NCBI RefSeq assembly: GCF_012184385.1
Contig: NZ_VSRL01000035.1
Coordinates: 1 to 57,748 of the forward strand
Reading direction: 5' to 3'
From: Lentzea indica
Lineage (GTDB): Bacteria; Actinomycetota; Actinomycetes; Mycobacteriales; Pseudonocardiaceae
Length of the DNA stretch: 57,748 nucleotides
Below, in pieces: positions 1 through 9,445 of this stretch. Within the stretch, counting starts at the first letter, position 1; each line of letters opens with the position of its first letter. The notes below the pieces were generated by a model. The model did no database searches. It saw only the letters and a program-made list of their open reading frames with translations, and had not been told where the DNA came from. A program made the position numbers and the translations under genes.

Positions 1-1336
1 CGGCGACCACCACGCACGCGCCCTCGGCGGCCAGCCGTCGCGCGATGGCCCGGCCGATGCCCGACCCGCCGCCGGTGACCAGCGCGACACGGGTGGCGAG
101 CGGCTTGGGCTTCGGCATCCGTTGCAGCTTGGCTTCTTCGAGCGCCCAGTACTCGATGCGGAACTTCTCGCGTTCCTCGATCGGCGCGTACCGGGAGATC
201 GACTCGGCGCCGCGCATCACGTTGATGGCGTTCACGTAGAACTCGCCGGCGACGCGCGCGGTCTGCTTGTTCTTGCCGAAGCTGAACATGCCGACGCCTG
301 GCACCAGCACGATGGCCGGGTCCGCGCCGCGCATCGGAGGGCTGTCCGCCTCGGCATGACGCTCGTAGTAGGACTGATAGTCCTCGCGGTAGGCGACGTG
401 CAGCTGTTCCAGCCGCGTCACGACGTCTTCGAGCGGTGCGGTCGGCGGCAGGTCGAGCACCAGCGGCCGGACCTTGGTGCGCAGGAAGTGATCAGGGCAC
501 GACGTTCCCAGCGCGGCCAGCTCCGGATGCCGTTCGCGCGCGAGGAAGTCCAGCACGACGTCGGTGTCGGTGAAGTGGCCGACCTGGGGGCTGTCCGTGG
601 AGACCAGGCCGCGGATCACGGGCGCGAGCTCGGCGGCCCTCAGCCGTCGTTCCTGCTCAGGCAACGGTTCGTGGATGATCGGACCGAACGGTTCGGAGCG
701 GCCGTGCGCGTCGAGGTACCGTTGCGCGGTCTGGATGATCTCCAGCGATTGAGCCTCGCACTCCTCGCTCGTCGTGCCCCACGCGGTGATGCCGTGCCCG
801 CCCAGGATCACGCCGATGGCCTGCGGGTTGTCGCGCTTGACCGCCGCGATGTCCAGTCCCAGCTGGAAACCGGGCCGCCGCCATGGCACCCACACCACCC
901 GCTCGCCGAAGCAGGCCTTGACCAGCGCCTCGCCGTCGGCGGCGGTCGCGAACGCGATGCCCGCGTCCGGATGCAGGTGATCGACGTGCGCCGCGTCCAC
1001 GAGACCGTGCATGGCCGTGTCGATCGACGGCGCAGCGCCTCCCTTGCCGTGCAGGCAGAAGTCGAACGCGGCGACCATCTCGTCCTCGCGCTCGACCCCC
1101 GGATACACCTCGGCCAGCGCGCGCAGCCGGTCCAGCCGCAGCACCGCCAGCCCGGCCTCGGTCAGCGTGCCGAGGTCACCGCCGGATCCCTTGACCCACA
1201 TCAGTTCCACCGGCTGCCCGGTCACCGGGTCGAGCTGTTCGCCCTTGGCGGAGGTGTTGCCGCCCGCGTAGTTGGTGTTGCGCGGATCGGATCCCAGCCG
1301 GTTCGAACGGTGGAGGAGGGCTTCCACCTGGTTCAT
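1..1336 (-). CDS. rhaD: Bifunctional rhamnulose-1-phosphate aldolase / short-chain dehydrogenase (partial)
   Basis: The gene runs off the left edge; about 445 N-terminal residues are visible, where the family has roughly 680. The N-terminal half is a class II aldolase-like domain that would split L-rhamnulose-1-phosphate into DHAP and lactaldehyde. The frame then enters a Rossmann domain: TGGGSGIG appears near residue 421, the nucleotide-binding loop of the SDR half that oxidises lactaldehyde. The ATG at 1336 lies 1 nt after the rhaI stop (TGAG-ATG), so the two are translationally coupled at the end of the rhamnose operon. The C-terminal SDR part, and probably rhamnulokinase, lie outside the window. 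Confidence 0.9.
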   Translation of the reverse strand, partial: MNQVEALLHRSNRLGSDPRNTNYAGGNTSAKGEQLDPVTGQPVELMWVKGSGGDLGTLTEAGLAVLRLDRLRALAEVYPGVEREDEMVAAFDFCLHGKGGAAPSIDTAMHGLVDAAHVDHLHPDAGIAFATAADGEALVKACFGERVVWVPWRRPGFQLGLDIAAVKRDNPQAIGVILGGHGITAWGTTSEECEAQSLEIIQTAQRYLDAHGRSEPFGPIIHEPLPEQERRLRAAELAPVIRGLVSTDSPQVGHFTDTDVVLDFLARERHPELAALGTSCPDHFLRTKVRPLVLDLPPTAPLEDVVTRLEQLHVAYREDYQSYYERHAEADSPPMRGADPAIVLVPGVGMFSFGKNKQTARVAGEFYVNAINVMRGAESISRYAPIEEREKFRIEYWALEEAKLQRMPKPKPLATRVALVTGGGSGIGRAIARRLAAEGACVVVA

Positions 1337-1337
1337 C

Positions 1338-2492
1338 TCACGCACCCCATCCGGCGGCCTCGCCGCCGACTCGTTCACGGACGATCTGCTCGGCGTACCC
1401 GGATCGCCGGTACGCGGCCATCGGGTCGGGATCGAGGCCCATTTCCTCGCGCAGTTCACGCAGGAGTGGCCGCACATCGGTGTTGTAGGCGTCCATCAAC
1501 GCGCCGTTCGCGCCGAGAACGTCCCCGTCCTGCTGCGCCTGGGCGAGTGCCTCGTGGTCGACCAGCAGAGCCTTGGCCGTGGCCTCCTGGACGTTGAGGA
1601 CCGAGCGGATGATCGCCGGGATCTTCGGCTCCAGGTTGTGGCACTGGTCGAGCATGAACGCGATGCCCGCCGCCGGCTTCAGCGCGTCGGCCAGCACGAT
1701 CTCGTGCATGATCCGGAACAGCTGGAACGGGTCGGCCGAGCCGACCATCAGGTCGTCGTCGGCGTAGAAGCGCGAGTTGAAGTCGAACGCGCCGAGCTTG
1801 TTCGCCCGCAACAGGAACGACACGATGAACTCGATGTTCGTGCCTGGCGCGTGGTGGCCGGTGTCGATCACGACCTGCGCTTTCTCCCCAAGCTGCAGGC
1901 AGTGCGCGTACGCCGTGCCCCAGTCCGGGACGTCGGTCGTGTAGAACGCGGGCTCGAAGAGCTTGTACTCCAGCAACATCCGCTGATCGGCGCCGAGCCG
2001 TTCGTACGTTTCCCGCAACGCCTCGGCCAGCCGGTCCTGGCGGGCGCGGATGTTGTCCTGGCCGGGGTAGTTGAGACCGTCGGCGAACCACAGCTTCAGG
2101 TCCTGCGAGCCGGTCTGGTCCATGATGTCGATGCATTCGAGCAGGTGCCCGATCGCCTTGCGCCGCACAGAGGCGTTCGGGTGGCACACGCTGCCGAGCT
2201 TGTAGTCGTCGTCCTGGAAGACGTTGGAGTTGATGGCACCGAGCGCGACCCCGCGGTCCCGTGCGTACTCGGCGAGCTTGCCGTAGTCGTCGACCTTGTC
2301 CCACGGGATGTGCAACGCGACCGTCGGCGCGACGCCGGTGAGCCGGTGCACCACCGCCGCGTCGTCGATCTTCTCGTACGGCGTGCGCGGAACTCCCTGC
2401 TGCGCGAACACCTTGAACCGGGTGCCCGAGTTGGCGTAGGCCCACGACGGCGTCTCGATCCGCTGTTCTCGCAAAGCGTCTTTCACGCTCAT
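1338..2492 (-). CDS. rhaI: L-rhamnose isomerase
   Basis: 384 residues, normal for the actinobacterial/rhizobial RhaI type (TIM barrel, metal-dependent), which converts L-rhamnose to L-rhamnulose in the cytoplasm. Diagnostic stretches are VIDTGHHAPGTNIEF in the barrel and FDFNSRFYADDDLMVGSAD, which carries acidic and His residues typical of the metal site. The start ATG (2492) has a strong ribosome binding site, GGGGAGAA, about 5 nt upstream. It sits between the mutarotase gene (17-nt gap) and the aldolase gene (1-nt gap), so it is mid-operon. Confidence 0.95.
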   Translation of the reverse strand: MSVKDALREQRIETPSWAYANSGTRFKVFAQQGVPRTPYEKIDDAAVVHRLTGVAPTVALHIPWDKVDDYGKLAEYARDRGVALGAINSNVFQDDDYKLGSVCHPNASVRRKAIGHLLECIDIMDQTGSQDLKLWFADGLNYPGQDNIRARQDRLAEALRETYERLGADQRMLLEYKLFEPAFYTTDVPDWGTAYAHCLQLGEKAQVVIDTGHHAPGTNIEFIVSFLLRANKLGAFDFNSRFYADDDLMVGSADPFQLFRIMHEIVLADALKPAAGIAFMLDQCHNLEPKIPAIIRSVLNVQEATAKALLVDHEALAQAQQDGDVLGANGALMDAYNTDVRPLLRELREEMGLDPDPMAAYRRSGYAEQIVRERVGGEAAGWGA

Positions 2493-2509
2493 GTGTTTCT
2501 CCCCAAAAC

Positions 2510-2821
2510 TCAGTCGAGGTGGAAGACCTCGTCGAGCGGCCGCATCCGTTCGTCGGCGTTGCCATCACCGACGAAGAACTCGGCCATCTCGGCCTGCCAG
2601 CGGGCGTTCACCTCGGTACGCGCCATCTCGGCGAGTGCGGCGTCGAAGTCGTCGCACTCGAGGTACCCGATCAGCAGGCCGTCCTCGGCGAGGAAGAGGG
2701 AGTAGTTGCGCCATCCCGCCTTGCTGAGGGCGGCCCGCATCTCGGGCCACACCTCGCGGTGCCGTGCCTTGTACTCGTCGATCCGGTCGGGCCGGACCCG
2801 CAGGGTGAAGCAGATCCGCAT
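2510..2821 (-). CDS. rhaM: L-rhamnose mutarotase
   Basis: 103 residues, the usual RhaM size (dimeric alpha/beta barrel). RhaM interconverts alpha and beta anomers of L-rhamnose so that the isomerase is supplied with its substrate. The start MRICFTLRV and the segments KARHREVWPEM (His and acidic active-site region) and GWRNYSLFL are typical. An upstream extension of the frame was rejected because the ATG at 2821 follows the rhaS stop by 1 nt and gives the family's exact N-terminus. Confidence 0.93.
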   Translation of the reverse strand: MRICFTLRVRPDRIDEYKARHREVWPEMRAALSKAGWRNYSLFLAEDGLLIGYLECDDFDAALAEMARTEVNARWQAEMAEFFVGDGNADERMRPLDEVFHLD

Positions 2822-2822
2822 G

Positions 2823-3884
2823 TCAGAAGTCGAACTTGTCGATGTTGTCCTTGGTGAACACGGTGGGCGGGCCGAGCACGACCTCACCCTTGGCGCCGAT
2901 CGTGTACTCGCCGAGGTCACCCGCCTTGTACTTCTCGCCTTCCGCACCGGTGATCTGGCCGGACGCGAGCGCGGCCGCGGTGTAGGTGGCGAGGTAGCCG
3001 AGCTTGCTCGGGTCCCACAGCGCGAACGACTTCACCGTGCCGTCCTGGACGAACTTGCGCATCTGGTTCGGCGTGCCGAGACCGGTCAGCTGCACCTTGC
3101 CCTTGTACTCGCTGGAGCTGAGGTAGCGCGCGGCGGCCGCGACGCCGACGGTGGTCGGCGAGATGATGCCCTTGAGGTTCGGGTGCGCCTGCAGCAGACC
3201 CTGGGTCTTCTGGAACGACGTCTGGTCGTCGTCGTTGCCGTACGCGGTTTCCACGAGCTTGAGGCCGGAGTACTCGGGCTTGGCCAGCTCGGTCTTCATG
3301 ACCTCGATCCACGCGTTCTGGTTGGTGGCGTTCGGGGTCGCCGACAGGATCGCGATCTCGCCGGACCCGCCGATCGCCTCGGAGATCAGCTTCACCTGGC
3401 CGGCGGCGATCTCGTTCGAGGTGGCCTGGTTGATGAAGACGTCGCGGGCGTCCGGTGCGGCGTCGGAGTCGAACGTGACGACCTTCAAACCCTGTCCACG
3501 CGCCGACTTGAGCGCCGGTGCGACGGCGTTGGCGTCGTTCGCCGAGATCACCAGCGCGTTCTGCTTCTGCTGCGCGGCGGTGTTGATGTAGGTGACCTGC
3601 GAGGAGGCCGCGGCGTCGGACGGGCCCGTGGCCTTCACCTCGGCCTTGATCGCCGTGCCCGCTTGTTCGGCACCCTTCTGCGCCACCGTGAAGTACGGGT
3701 TGTTGACCTGCTTGGGCAGGAACGTGATCTTCAGGTTCTCCTTGAGGGGTGCGTTCGGGTCGGCCTTGGCGGCGTTGGTCGCGCCGCCGGTCTGCTGGCC
3801 CGCGCTGTCCTTCGTGGTGCCACCGCAGGCGGTGAGCGCGACCGCCCCGGACATCACCAGGGCGAGCACTAGACGTGTGTTCAT
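2823..3884 (-). CDS. rhaS: Rhamnose ABC transporter substrate-binding lipoprotein
   Basis: 353 residues. The N-terminus MNTRLVLALVMSGAVALTAC is a lipoprotein signal with an LTAC lipobox, so the mature protein is tethered outside the membrane. The body is a periplasmic-binding-protein type I fold (Peripla_BP_4) with the family segments ITFLPKQVNNPYF, VISANDANAVAPAL and GIISPTTVGVAAAARYL. Rhamnose specificity is inferred from the operon. The ATG at 3884 overlaps the stop of the upstream permease (ATGA). Confidence 0.92.
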   Translation of the reverse strand: MNTRLVLALVMSGAVALTACGGTTKDSAGQQTGGATNAAKADPNAPLKENLKITFLPKQVNNPYFTVAQKGAEQAGTAIKAEVKATGPSDAAASSQVTYINTAAQQKQNALVISANDANAVAPALKSARGQGLKVVTFDSDAAPDARDVFINQATSNEIAAGQVKLISEAIGGSGEIAILSATPNATNQNAWIEVMKTELAKPEYSGLKLVETAYGNDDDQTSFQKTQGLLQAHPNLKGIISPTTVGVAAAARYLSSSEYKGKVQLTGLGTPNQMRKFVQDGTVKSFALWDPSKLGYLATYTAAALASGQITGAEGEKYKAGDLGEYTIGAKGEVVLGPPTVFTKDNIDKFDF

Positions 3885-4840
3885 GGCGTGGCCTTTCGCA
3901 GAGTCCCGAAGCGTCGGGTGATCGAAGGGGCGAGAACGCTCACCAGCAGCAGGAGGCCGGTGACGATGGTGAGCACCTCGGTGGAGGTGTCCTGCAGGAT
4001 CAGCAGGTTGCGCAGACCGCCCAGCAGCAGCACGCCCGCGAGCACGCCGAAGAGCGATCCCTTGCCGCCGAAGATGGACACGCCGCCGAGCAGGACGGCG
4101 GCGACGACGGCCAGTTCGAGCCCGACGCCGTTGTCCGCGCGGGCGCTGGAGAAGCGGAACGTGTAGACGATGCCCGCGATCGCGGCCACCGCTCCGGCGA
4201 GCACGAAGAGGGTCAGCTTGATCCGCTTGACCCTGATGCCGGAGAAGCGCGCGCCCTCTTCGTTCGCGCCGATCGCGTAGACGGACCGGCCGAACGAGCT
4301 GGCGTGCAGTGCGACGCCGAACAAGATCGCGAGGACGATCGCGAGCACGATCGGGTAGGGGATGTTCGTGCCGGGCAACGGCGTTGTGCCGAACTCCGTG
4401 TAGCTGGAGGGGAAGTCGGCGACGGCCGTGTCGCCCAGCACCACGAGCGCGAGGCCGCGGTAGAGGGCGAGCGTGCCGATGGTGACCGCGAGGGACGGCA
4501 GTCCGAGCCTCGTGACGAGCAGTCCGTTGACCGCTCCGCACACCGCGCCCACCACGATGACGGTCGGCAGTATCGTTTCCAGTGACCAGCCCGCGTTCCA
4601 CAGCCAGCCGATCAACGCGCTGGACAGGCCGAGCACCGAGGCCACCGACAGATCGATCTCACCCGCGACGATCACCAGCGTCAACGGCAACGCGATCAAC
4701 GCGATCTCGCCGATGTCGAGGCCCAGGTAGAAGAGGTTGCCGCCGGACAGGAACGAGCCGTCCGTGCTGACCTGACCTGTCAGCGCCACGACGATCAGCA
4801 GGAACACCAGCGCGGTCTCCCACCGCAGGAGGTTACGCAT
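3881..4840 (-). CDS. rhaQ: Rhamnose ABC transporter permease (RhaQ-like)
   Basis: 319 residues with 8-10 hydrophobic segments, a member of the RbsC/BPD_transp_2 family of sugar permeases. It has the family segments GEIDLSVASVLGLSS, AVCGAVNGLLVTRLGLPSLAVTIGTLALYRG and VAAVLLGGVSIFGGKGS, the last near the ATPase-coupling loop. It starts at ATG 4840, 8 nt before the end of the preceding permease gene. The two permeases are paralogues and should form a heterodimer with the RhaT ATPase. Confidence 0.9.
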   Translation of the reverse strand: MRNLLRWETALVFLLIVVALTGQVSTDGSFLSGGNLFYLGLDIGEIALIALPLTLVIVAGEIDLSVASVLGLSSALIGWLWNAGWSLETILPTVIVVGAVCGAVNGLLVTRLGLPSLAVTIGTLALYRGLALVVLGDTAVADFPSSYTEFGTTPLPGTNIPYPIVLAIVLAILFGVALHASSFGRSVYAIGANEEGARFSGIRVKRIKLTLFVLAGAVAAIAGIVYTFRFSSARADNGVGLELAVVAAVLLGGVSIFGGKGSLFGVLAGVLLLGGLRNLLILQDTSTEVLTIVTGLLLLVSVLAPSITRRFGTLRKATP

Positions 4841-5867
4841 GGCTGGTCCCTTCCGTTTTGCGCAAGGCCTTCGCCAGCCGGAGCGCGAGGAGCCGGTCGA
4901 CCGTGATCGCGCTGAGGAGGAGGGCGCCCGCGATCGCCTGCTGCCAGAACGCGGGAATCTGCAGCACCACCAGGCAGCTGGTGATCGTGCCGAGCAGGAG
5001 CGCGCCGAGTGCGGCACCGGCCACGGTCCCGGATCCGCCGAAGATCGCGACGCCGCCGACGACCACGGCCGCGACGACCTGGAGTTCGAGCCCGGTGCCC
5101 GCCGCCGCGTCGACCGTGCCGTAGCGGGCCACCCACAGCGCGCCGGCCAGACCGGCGATCAGTCCGGAAAGGACGAACGTGGTCAGCGTGCGCTTGGCGA
5201 CCGGAATGCCGGCGAGCGTTGCCGCTTCCGGGTTCGAGCCGATCGCGTACAGCTCGCGGCCGGACCGGTAGGAGCGGAGGTAGACGGCGGCCACCGCGAT
5301 GACCACGACGGTGACCAGGACGAGGATCGGGATGCCCAGGATCCGGCTGCTGCCGAGGTCCAGCAGCGCGTCCGGCAGGTTCGCGGCGTTGACCTGCCTG
5401 CCTTGGGCCAGCGCGTAGTCGATGCCGCGGAACACATAAAGCGTGCCGAGCGTGACCACGAGGCTGGGCACGTTGCCGAGTGCCACCAGCAGGCCGTTGA
5501 GCAGGCCGCACGCCAGGCCGACGACGACGCCGAACCCGATGCCGGCCAGGAGCGGGGTGCCGGGGTGGTCGGCGAACTGTTGCGCGGTGAGGAAGGCGGA
5601 CAGACCGAGGACCGACCCCACGGAGAGGTCGACGTTGCGGGTGACGACCACGAGGGTCTGGCCCACGGCCAGCAGCGCGACGATCGAGGCGTTGAGCAGG
5701 AGATCGCGGAGGCTTTGCGGCTGGATGAACCGCGGGTTCACGATCGCGGTGGGGATGACGACGAGGGCCAGCGCGACGACGATGCCCAGCTCCCGGACTC
5801 GCCCGACCCGGTTCGAGAGGCGGCGGGCTGCCGTGCCGCGAGTTGCCACTGCGGTGGCGGCGGTCAT
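4833..5867 (-). CDS. rhaP: Rhamnose ABC transporter permease (RhaP-like)
   Basis: 344 residues, RbsC-type permease with about 8-10 transmembrane segments. Diagnostic stretches are [47 protein letters not shown] and [21 protein letters not shown]. It differs from its downstream paralogue at the termini: the N-terminus has a soluble arginine-rich lead and the C-terminus a charged tail ([15 protein letters not shown]). The ATG at 5867 overlaps the rhaT stop (ATGA). Which of the two is called P or Q is by convention. Confidence 0.9.
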   Translation of the reverse strand: MTAATAVATRGTAARRLSNRVGRVRELGIVVALALVVIPTAIVNPRFIQPQSLRDLLLNASIVALLAVGQTLVVVTRNVDLSVGSVLGLSAFLTAQQFADHPGTPLLAGIGFGVVVGLACGLLNGLLVALGNVPSLVVTLGTLYVFRGIDYALAQGRQVNAANLPDALLDLGSSRILGIPILVLVTVVVIAVAAVYLRSYRSGRELYAIGSNPEAATLAGIPVAKRTLTTFVLSGLIAGLAGALWVARYGTVDAAAGTGLELQVVAAVVVGGVAIFGGSGTVAGAALGALLLGTITSCLVVLQIPAFWQQAIAGALLLSAITVDRLLALRLAKALRKTEGTSHA

Positions 5868-7363
5868 CGCGCCACCTGCCCGGCAGCCGCCAGCGCCACC
5901 CGTTCCTCGGTGGCCTCATCACGCGAAAGTTCCTCGACCAAACGGCCTTCGTGCATCACCAGCACCCGATCGGCCATGCCGAGCACCTCCGGCAGTTCCG
6001 ACGAGATCATCAGCACGGCGACGCCCTGCCCGGCCAGCTCCGACAACAACCGGTGCACCTCGGCCTTCGTACCCACGTCGATGCCCCGCGTCGGCTCGTC
6101 GACGATGAGCACGGACGGCTTGCGCGCCAGCCACTTGGCGAGCACGACCTTCTGCTGGTTGCCGCCGGACAGCACGCCGACGGGGTCGCTCAGCCGCGCG
6201 AACTTCAGCCGCAGCTTGACCGCCCAGTCCTGGGCGAGCGCGCGTTCGGAGCTGCGCCGCAGCAGCCCGAACGTCGACAGCCGGCTCAAGGACGCAAGAG
6301 CGGTGTTGCGTTCGATCGACGCGTCCATCACGAGCCCCTGCTGGCGGCGATCCTCCGGCACGAACCCGATACCGGCGGCCATCGCGGCGGTGGGGGAGCC
6401 GTACTTCAACTTGCGACCGCGCACGTGCACCGAACCGCCGTCTGGCCGGTCGATGCCGAACACCGCCCGCGCCACCTCGCTGCGTCCGGCACCCACAAGA
6501 CCTGACAGCGCGACGATCTCGCCCGCCCTGACGTCGAACGACACGTCGGTGAACACGCCTTCGCGGGTCAGCCGCTGCACCGAGAGCAGCACTTCACCCG
6601 CGGCAGTGTCCTGTTTGGGGAAGAGCTGCGACAGTTCGCGGCCGACCATCCGGCGCACCAAGGAGTCCGGCGTTTCACCGGAGAGCTCGCCGGACCACAC
6701 GAACTCGCCGTCGCGCAGCACCGTGGCCCGCTGGCACAGCGCGAACACCTCGTCGAGCCGGTGCGAAACGAACAGCACCGCGGCGTCCTGGTCGCGCAAC
6801 GCCCGCACCACACCGAAAAGCCGCTGCACCTCGTGTGCCGACAGCGCCGCGGTCGGTTCGTCCATGACGATCACGCGGGCGTCGAACGACAGCGCCTTGG
6901 CGATCTCGACGAGCTGCTGGTCCGCGATGGACAGTCCCCGCGCCGGACGGGCGGGGTCGAGCCGGACACCCAAGCGGGAGAACAACTCCGCCGTGCGCGC
7001 GTGCATCGACGCGACATCGATGCGCCGGCCGAAGCCGAGCGGCTGGCGGCCCATGAAGACGTTCTCCGCCACCGACAGGTCGCCGAAGAGCGTCGGCTCC
7101 TGGTAGATGATCGCGATGCCGGCGGCGAGCGCGTCGGCAGGGCCGGAGAACCGCCGTGAGGAGCCGTCGACCAGCACCTGCCCCGCGTCGGGCCGGTGCA
7201 CCCCGGCCAGCGTCTTGATGAGCGTCGACTTGCCGGCGCCGTTCTCCCCGAGCAGCGCGTGGGCCTCGCCAGGCAGCAGCTGCAGGGACACCCCGGACAA
7301 CGCGCGGACGGCGCCGAAGGACTTGCTCACCTCGTTCAGCGCCACCACGGGAGGTCGGTCCAC
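5864..7363 (-). CDS. rhaT: Rhamnose ABC transporter ATP-binding protein, two ABC domains
   Basis: 499 residues, the normal size for RbsA/RhaT-type ATPases that energise uptake of one sugar through two permeases. The first domain has Walker [10 protein letters not shown], signature [15 protein letters not shown] and Walker [13 protein letters not shown]. The second has signature [15 protein letters not shown] and Walker [13 protein letters not shown] with a degenerate Walker A (GLVGAGRSE), as usual in this family. The start is GTG 7363 with GAGGAGA 6 nt upstream. It is the first gene of the rhamnose operon. Confidence 0.93.
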   Translation of the reverse strand: MDRPPVVALNEVSKSFGAVRALSGVSLQLLPGEAHALLGENGAGKSTLIKTLAGVHRPDAGQVLVDGSSRRFSGPADALAAGIAIIYQEPTLFGDLSVAENVFMGRQPLGFGRRIDVASMHARTAELFSRLGVRLDPARPARGLSIADQQLVEIAKALSFDARVIVMDEPTAALSAHEVQRLFGVVRALRDQDAAVLFVSHRLDEVFALCQRATVLRDGEFVWSGELSGETPDSLVRRMVGRELSQLFPKQDTAAGEVLLSVQRLTREGVFTDVSFDVRAGEIVALSGLVGAGRSEVARAVFGIDRPDGGSVHVRGRKLKYGSPTAAMAAGIGFVPEDRRQQGLVMDASIERNTALASLSRLSTFGLLRRSSERALAQDWAVKLRLKFARLSDPVGVLSGGNQQKVVLAKWLARKPSVLIVDEPTRGIDVGTKAEVHRLLSELAGQGVAVLMISSELPEVLGMADRVLVMHEGRLVEELSRDEATEERVALAAAGQVAR

Positions 7364-7379
7364 GTTCCGTCTCCTCGAT

Positions 7380-7395
7380 GTTGAAACGTTTTAAC
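7380..7395. promoter_or_regulatory. LacI-type operator 1 (rha operon side)
   Basis: GTTGAAACGTTTTAAC is a 16-bp palindrome with one mismatch and a central CG, the classic LacI/GalR operator form. It lies 17 nt upstream of the rhaT start and overlaps the probable -10 region (TAAAAC on the minus strand), so a bound repressor would block the rha operon. The match to operator 2 supports it. Confidence 0.75.
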
Positions 7396-7458
7396 GGCTG
7401 AGTTACGTGCACTCTGGGTGCGTTACGGCGGCATGTCAAGGGACTCGGGGTACGATTC

Positions 7459-7474
7459 GTTGTCACGTTTCAAC
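7459..7474. promoter_or_regulatory. LacI-type operator 2 (regulator side)
   Basis: GTTGTCACGTTTCAAC has the same right half as the consensus GTTGAAAC-GTTTCAAC, with two mismatches in the left half. It lies directly behind a TACGAT -10-like hexamer (7451-7456), covering the expected start of transcription of the lacI-type gene, and just before its AAAGGA ribosome binding site. The centres of the two operators are 79 bp apart. Autorepression is the likely role. Confidence 0.65.
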
Positions 7475-7487
7475 AAAGGAGCCGCCC

Positions 7488-8509
7488 GTGAAGCCGTCTG
7501 TGGGCATCCGCGACGTCGCGCAGCACGCCGGCGTGTCGAACGCGACCGTCTCGAACGTGCTGAACAGGCCGGACGTCGTCGCGCCCGCCACGCGGCAACG
7601 GGTGCTGGCCGCGATCGCGCAACTCGGCTTCGTGCGCAACGAGTCCGCGCGTCAGCTGCGCGCGGGCCGCAGCCGGGTGCTCGCCTACGTCGTGCTCGAC
7701 GCGGCCAACCCGTTCTTCACCGATGTCGCGCGTGGCGTCGAGGACGCGGCGCGGGAAGCGGGTTTCGCGCTGTTCCTGTGCAACAGCGCCTCCGATGACG
7801 GCCGCGAGCGTGAGTACCTGGAGCTGCTGCACGAACAGCGCGTCGAGGGCATCCTGATCACCCCTGTCGACGCCGACAGCGCGCGCTTCGCCGAACTGGT
7901 GAACCGGGGCACGCCCGTGGTGCTGGTCGACCGTGAGACGACGGACGGGACGCGCTGCTCGGTGGCCGTCGACGACGTGCTCGGCGGTGAGCTCGCGGTG
8001 ACTCACCTGATCGAGAACGGCCACACCCGCATCGCGATGGTCGGCGGCCCGATGTCCATCCAGCAGGTGCGCGACCGTCACGAGGGGGCGCTGCGGGCAC
8101 TGGCGAACGCGGGCCTGCCCGCCGGCGCGTTGACCGTGCTGGACACGAAGGGCCTGCAGGTGGCGGAAGGCCGCGGCGCGGAGAGAGGCTGGTTGGCCTG
8201 CCCGCCTCGCGCCGTCCCACGGCGGCGTTCTGCGCCAACGACCTGCTCGCGCTCGGCCTGCTGCAGTCGATGACGCAGCAGGGCCTGCGTGTGCCGGACG
8301 ACCTCGCCGTCGTGGGCTACGACGACATCGAGTTCGCCGCGGCCGCCGCTGTTCCGCTCACGTCGGTGCGCCAGCCGCGTGAGCAGCTGGGCCACACCGC
8401 CGCCCGGCTGCTGCTGTCGGAGAACGAGCCGGACCACGAGCACCGGCACGTGAAGTTCCAGCCGGAGCTCGTGGTCCGCGCGTCCACCGCGGTCAGGCGT
8501 TCTACCTGA
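7488..8509 (+). pseudogene. LacI-family transcriptional regulator of rhamnose genes (frameshifted)
   Basis: The N-terminus VGIRDVAQHAGVSNATVSNVLNRPDVVAP is a LacI helix-turn-helix with hinge helix, followed by a PBP-I sugar-sensing core (NPFFTDVARGVEDAA, VEGILITPVD, GYDDIEFAAAAAVPLTSV). The frame shifts near 8177-8185: GCGCGGAGAGAGG lacks one base. Adding it restores GERLVGLPASRRPTAAFCAND and a protein of about 340 residues, the normal length. The start is GTG 7488, with AAAGGA 7 nt upstream. Its divergent position and the two operators point to it as the rha repressor. The frameshift may be sequence error. Its 3' end overlaps the convergent gene by 8 nt. Confidence 0.85.
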
Positions 8510-8918
8510 CGAGCATCATTTCCCGGTCTTTTTCGACAACGCGCGAATTGTCCGGCGGGAGATAGACGTTCAGCGACGCCGACGTGAATGCGACACCCGG
8601 CCGGAACGCCTTCGTGCGCGACACCACGGTGACGTGGATCTTGTGGAATTCACCCGTGCACGGAACGCTCGACGTGTATTTCTCGCCGATCGCGAGCTCG
8701 CCGCGCACGTTTTGGGTGACCTGCACCCACAACGACCCGGATGCGCCGTTCTGGCACATCACGCGCATCGGCACGGTGACAGCGGCGCCGCGCGCCTCCA
8801 GCCGTGCCTGCGACTGAAGGGCGACGGCGGCCTCCACCTGTGCCGACGCCGGCAATGCGGTGGCCACTATTGCGGCAGCGGTTACCACGAACGTCGAAAT
8901 AGCACGCACGTTTTTCAC
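8502..8918 (-). CDS. Secreted protein of unknown function
   Basis: 138 residues from GTG 8918. The N-terminus KNVRAISTFVVTAAAIVATALPASA is a clear Sec signal peptide. The mature part is short, basic and beta-rich, with two cysteines (MRVMCQNG, SSVPCTGEF) that could form a disulphide, and ends in DREMMLVR. No family was recognised. An in-frame ATG at 8978 would add a non-signal leader, so the GTG was preferred. It converges on the lacI-type gene, with an 8-nt overlap of the 3' ends. Confidence 0.7.
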   Translation of the reverse strand: MKNVRAISTFVVTAAAIVATALPASAQVEAAVALQSQARLEARGAAVTVPMRVMCQNGASGSLWVQVTQNVRGELAIGEKYTSSVPCTGEFHKIHVTVVSRTKAFRPGVAFTSASLNVYLPPDNSRVVEKDREMMLVR

Positions 8919-8999
8919 CTCGTTCTTGTGGAAGGGCTGAATGCGGCCGCAAGCCGACATTAGCCATGAGGTGATCAACCGAGCGAGGGGCCAAACAAA

Positions 9000-9380
9000 T
9001 CAGGCCTCGTCGATCTCGCCGAGCATCGCGGTGCGAACGGCGTCGCCGTGCCGGTCGGCCCAGGCACCGAGAGCGAAGATCGGCACCAGCAGATCCCGTC
9101 CTGCGTCGGTCAGCGAGTACTCGACCCGCGGCGGCGCCTCGGCGTACCGGCGGCGTTCCACGAGGGCCATCCTTTCCATGCGCCGTAACGTCTGCGTGAG
9201 CATCTTCTGGCTGATGTGGCCGATGGTCGCGCGCAACTCACCGGGTCGCATCGGGCCGTCGCGCAACGTGTAGACGATCACCGTCAGCCAGGAGTTGCTG
9301 AACAGGTCGACCGCGATCCTGGCCGGGCAGTCGGCCTCGAAGTCGCCGTACGGCCCCAGGTCCATCTGTTCAGGTGTCAC
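9000..9380 (-). CDS. HxlR-family winged-helix transcriptional regulator
   Basis: 126 residues from GTG 9380 (an ATG at 9365 is a possible alternative). The order is typical of HxlR: an N-terminal Cys (ADCPARIAVDLFSNSW), a winged helix (MRPGELRATIGHISQKMLTQTLRRMERMALVERR) and the wing YAEAPPRVEYSLTDAGRDL. Such regulators often sense electrophiles or redox state and control a neighbouring oxidoreductase. Here the divergent neighbour 65 nt away is an NADP-binding reductase. Confidence 0.9.
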   Translation of the reverse strand: MTPEQMDLGPYGDFEADCPARIAVDLFSNSWLTVIVYTLRDGPMRPGELRATIGHISQKMLTQTLRRMERMALVERRRYAEAPPRVEYSLTDAGRDLLVPIFALGAWADRHGDAVRTAMLGEIDEA

Positions 9381-9405
9381 GGTTTCAGCTTGCCAGCGCT
9401 GTTGC

Positions 9406-9419
9406 GCACCTGTGGGTGC
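9406..9419. promoter_or_regulatory. 14-bp palindrome, candidate HxlR operator
   Basis: GCACC-TGTG-GGTGC is a perfect inverted repeat with a 4-nt spacer between the divergent HxlR and reductase genes. It overlaps the position expected for the -35 element of the reductase promoter, whose -10 is TACCGT at 9433-9438. The regulator-operator link is inferred from position only. Confidence 0.45.
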
Positions 9420-9445
9420 CTTTCGGGCTTCCTACCGTCTGCGGC

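Noticed and set aside
122..1597. Long plus-strand open frame over the aldolase and isomerase genes
   Set aside because: A high-GC shadow frame; the minus strand there encodes clear rhamnose enzymes with correct motifs.
2510..2947. Longer version of the mutarotase reading into the end of rhaS
   Set aside because: The extra N-terminus is a shadow of rhaS; the ATG at 2821 gives the exact family start.
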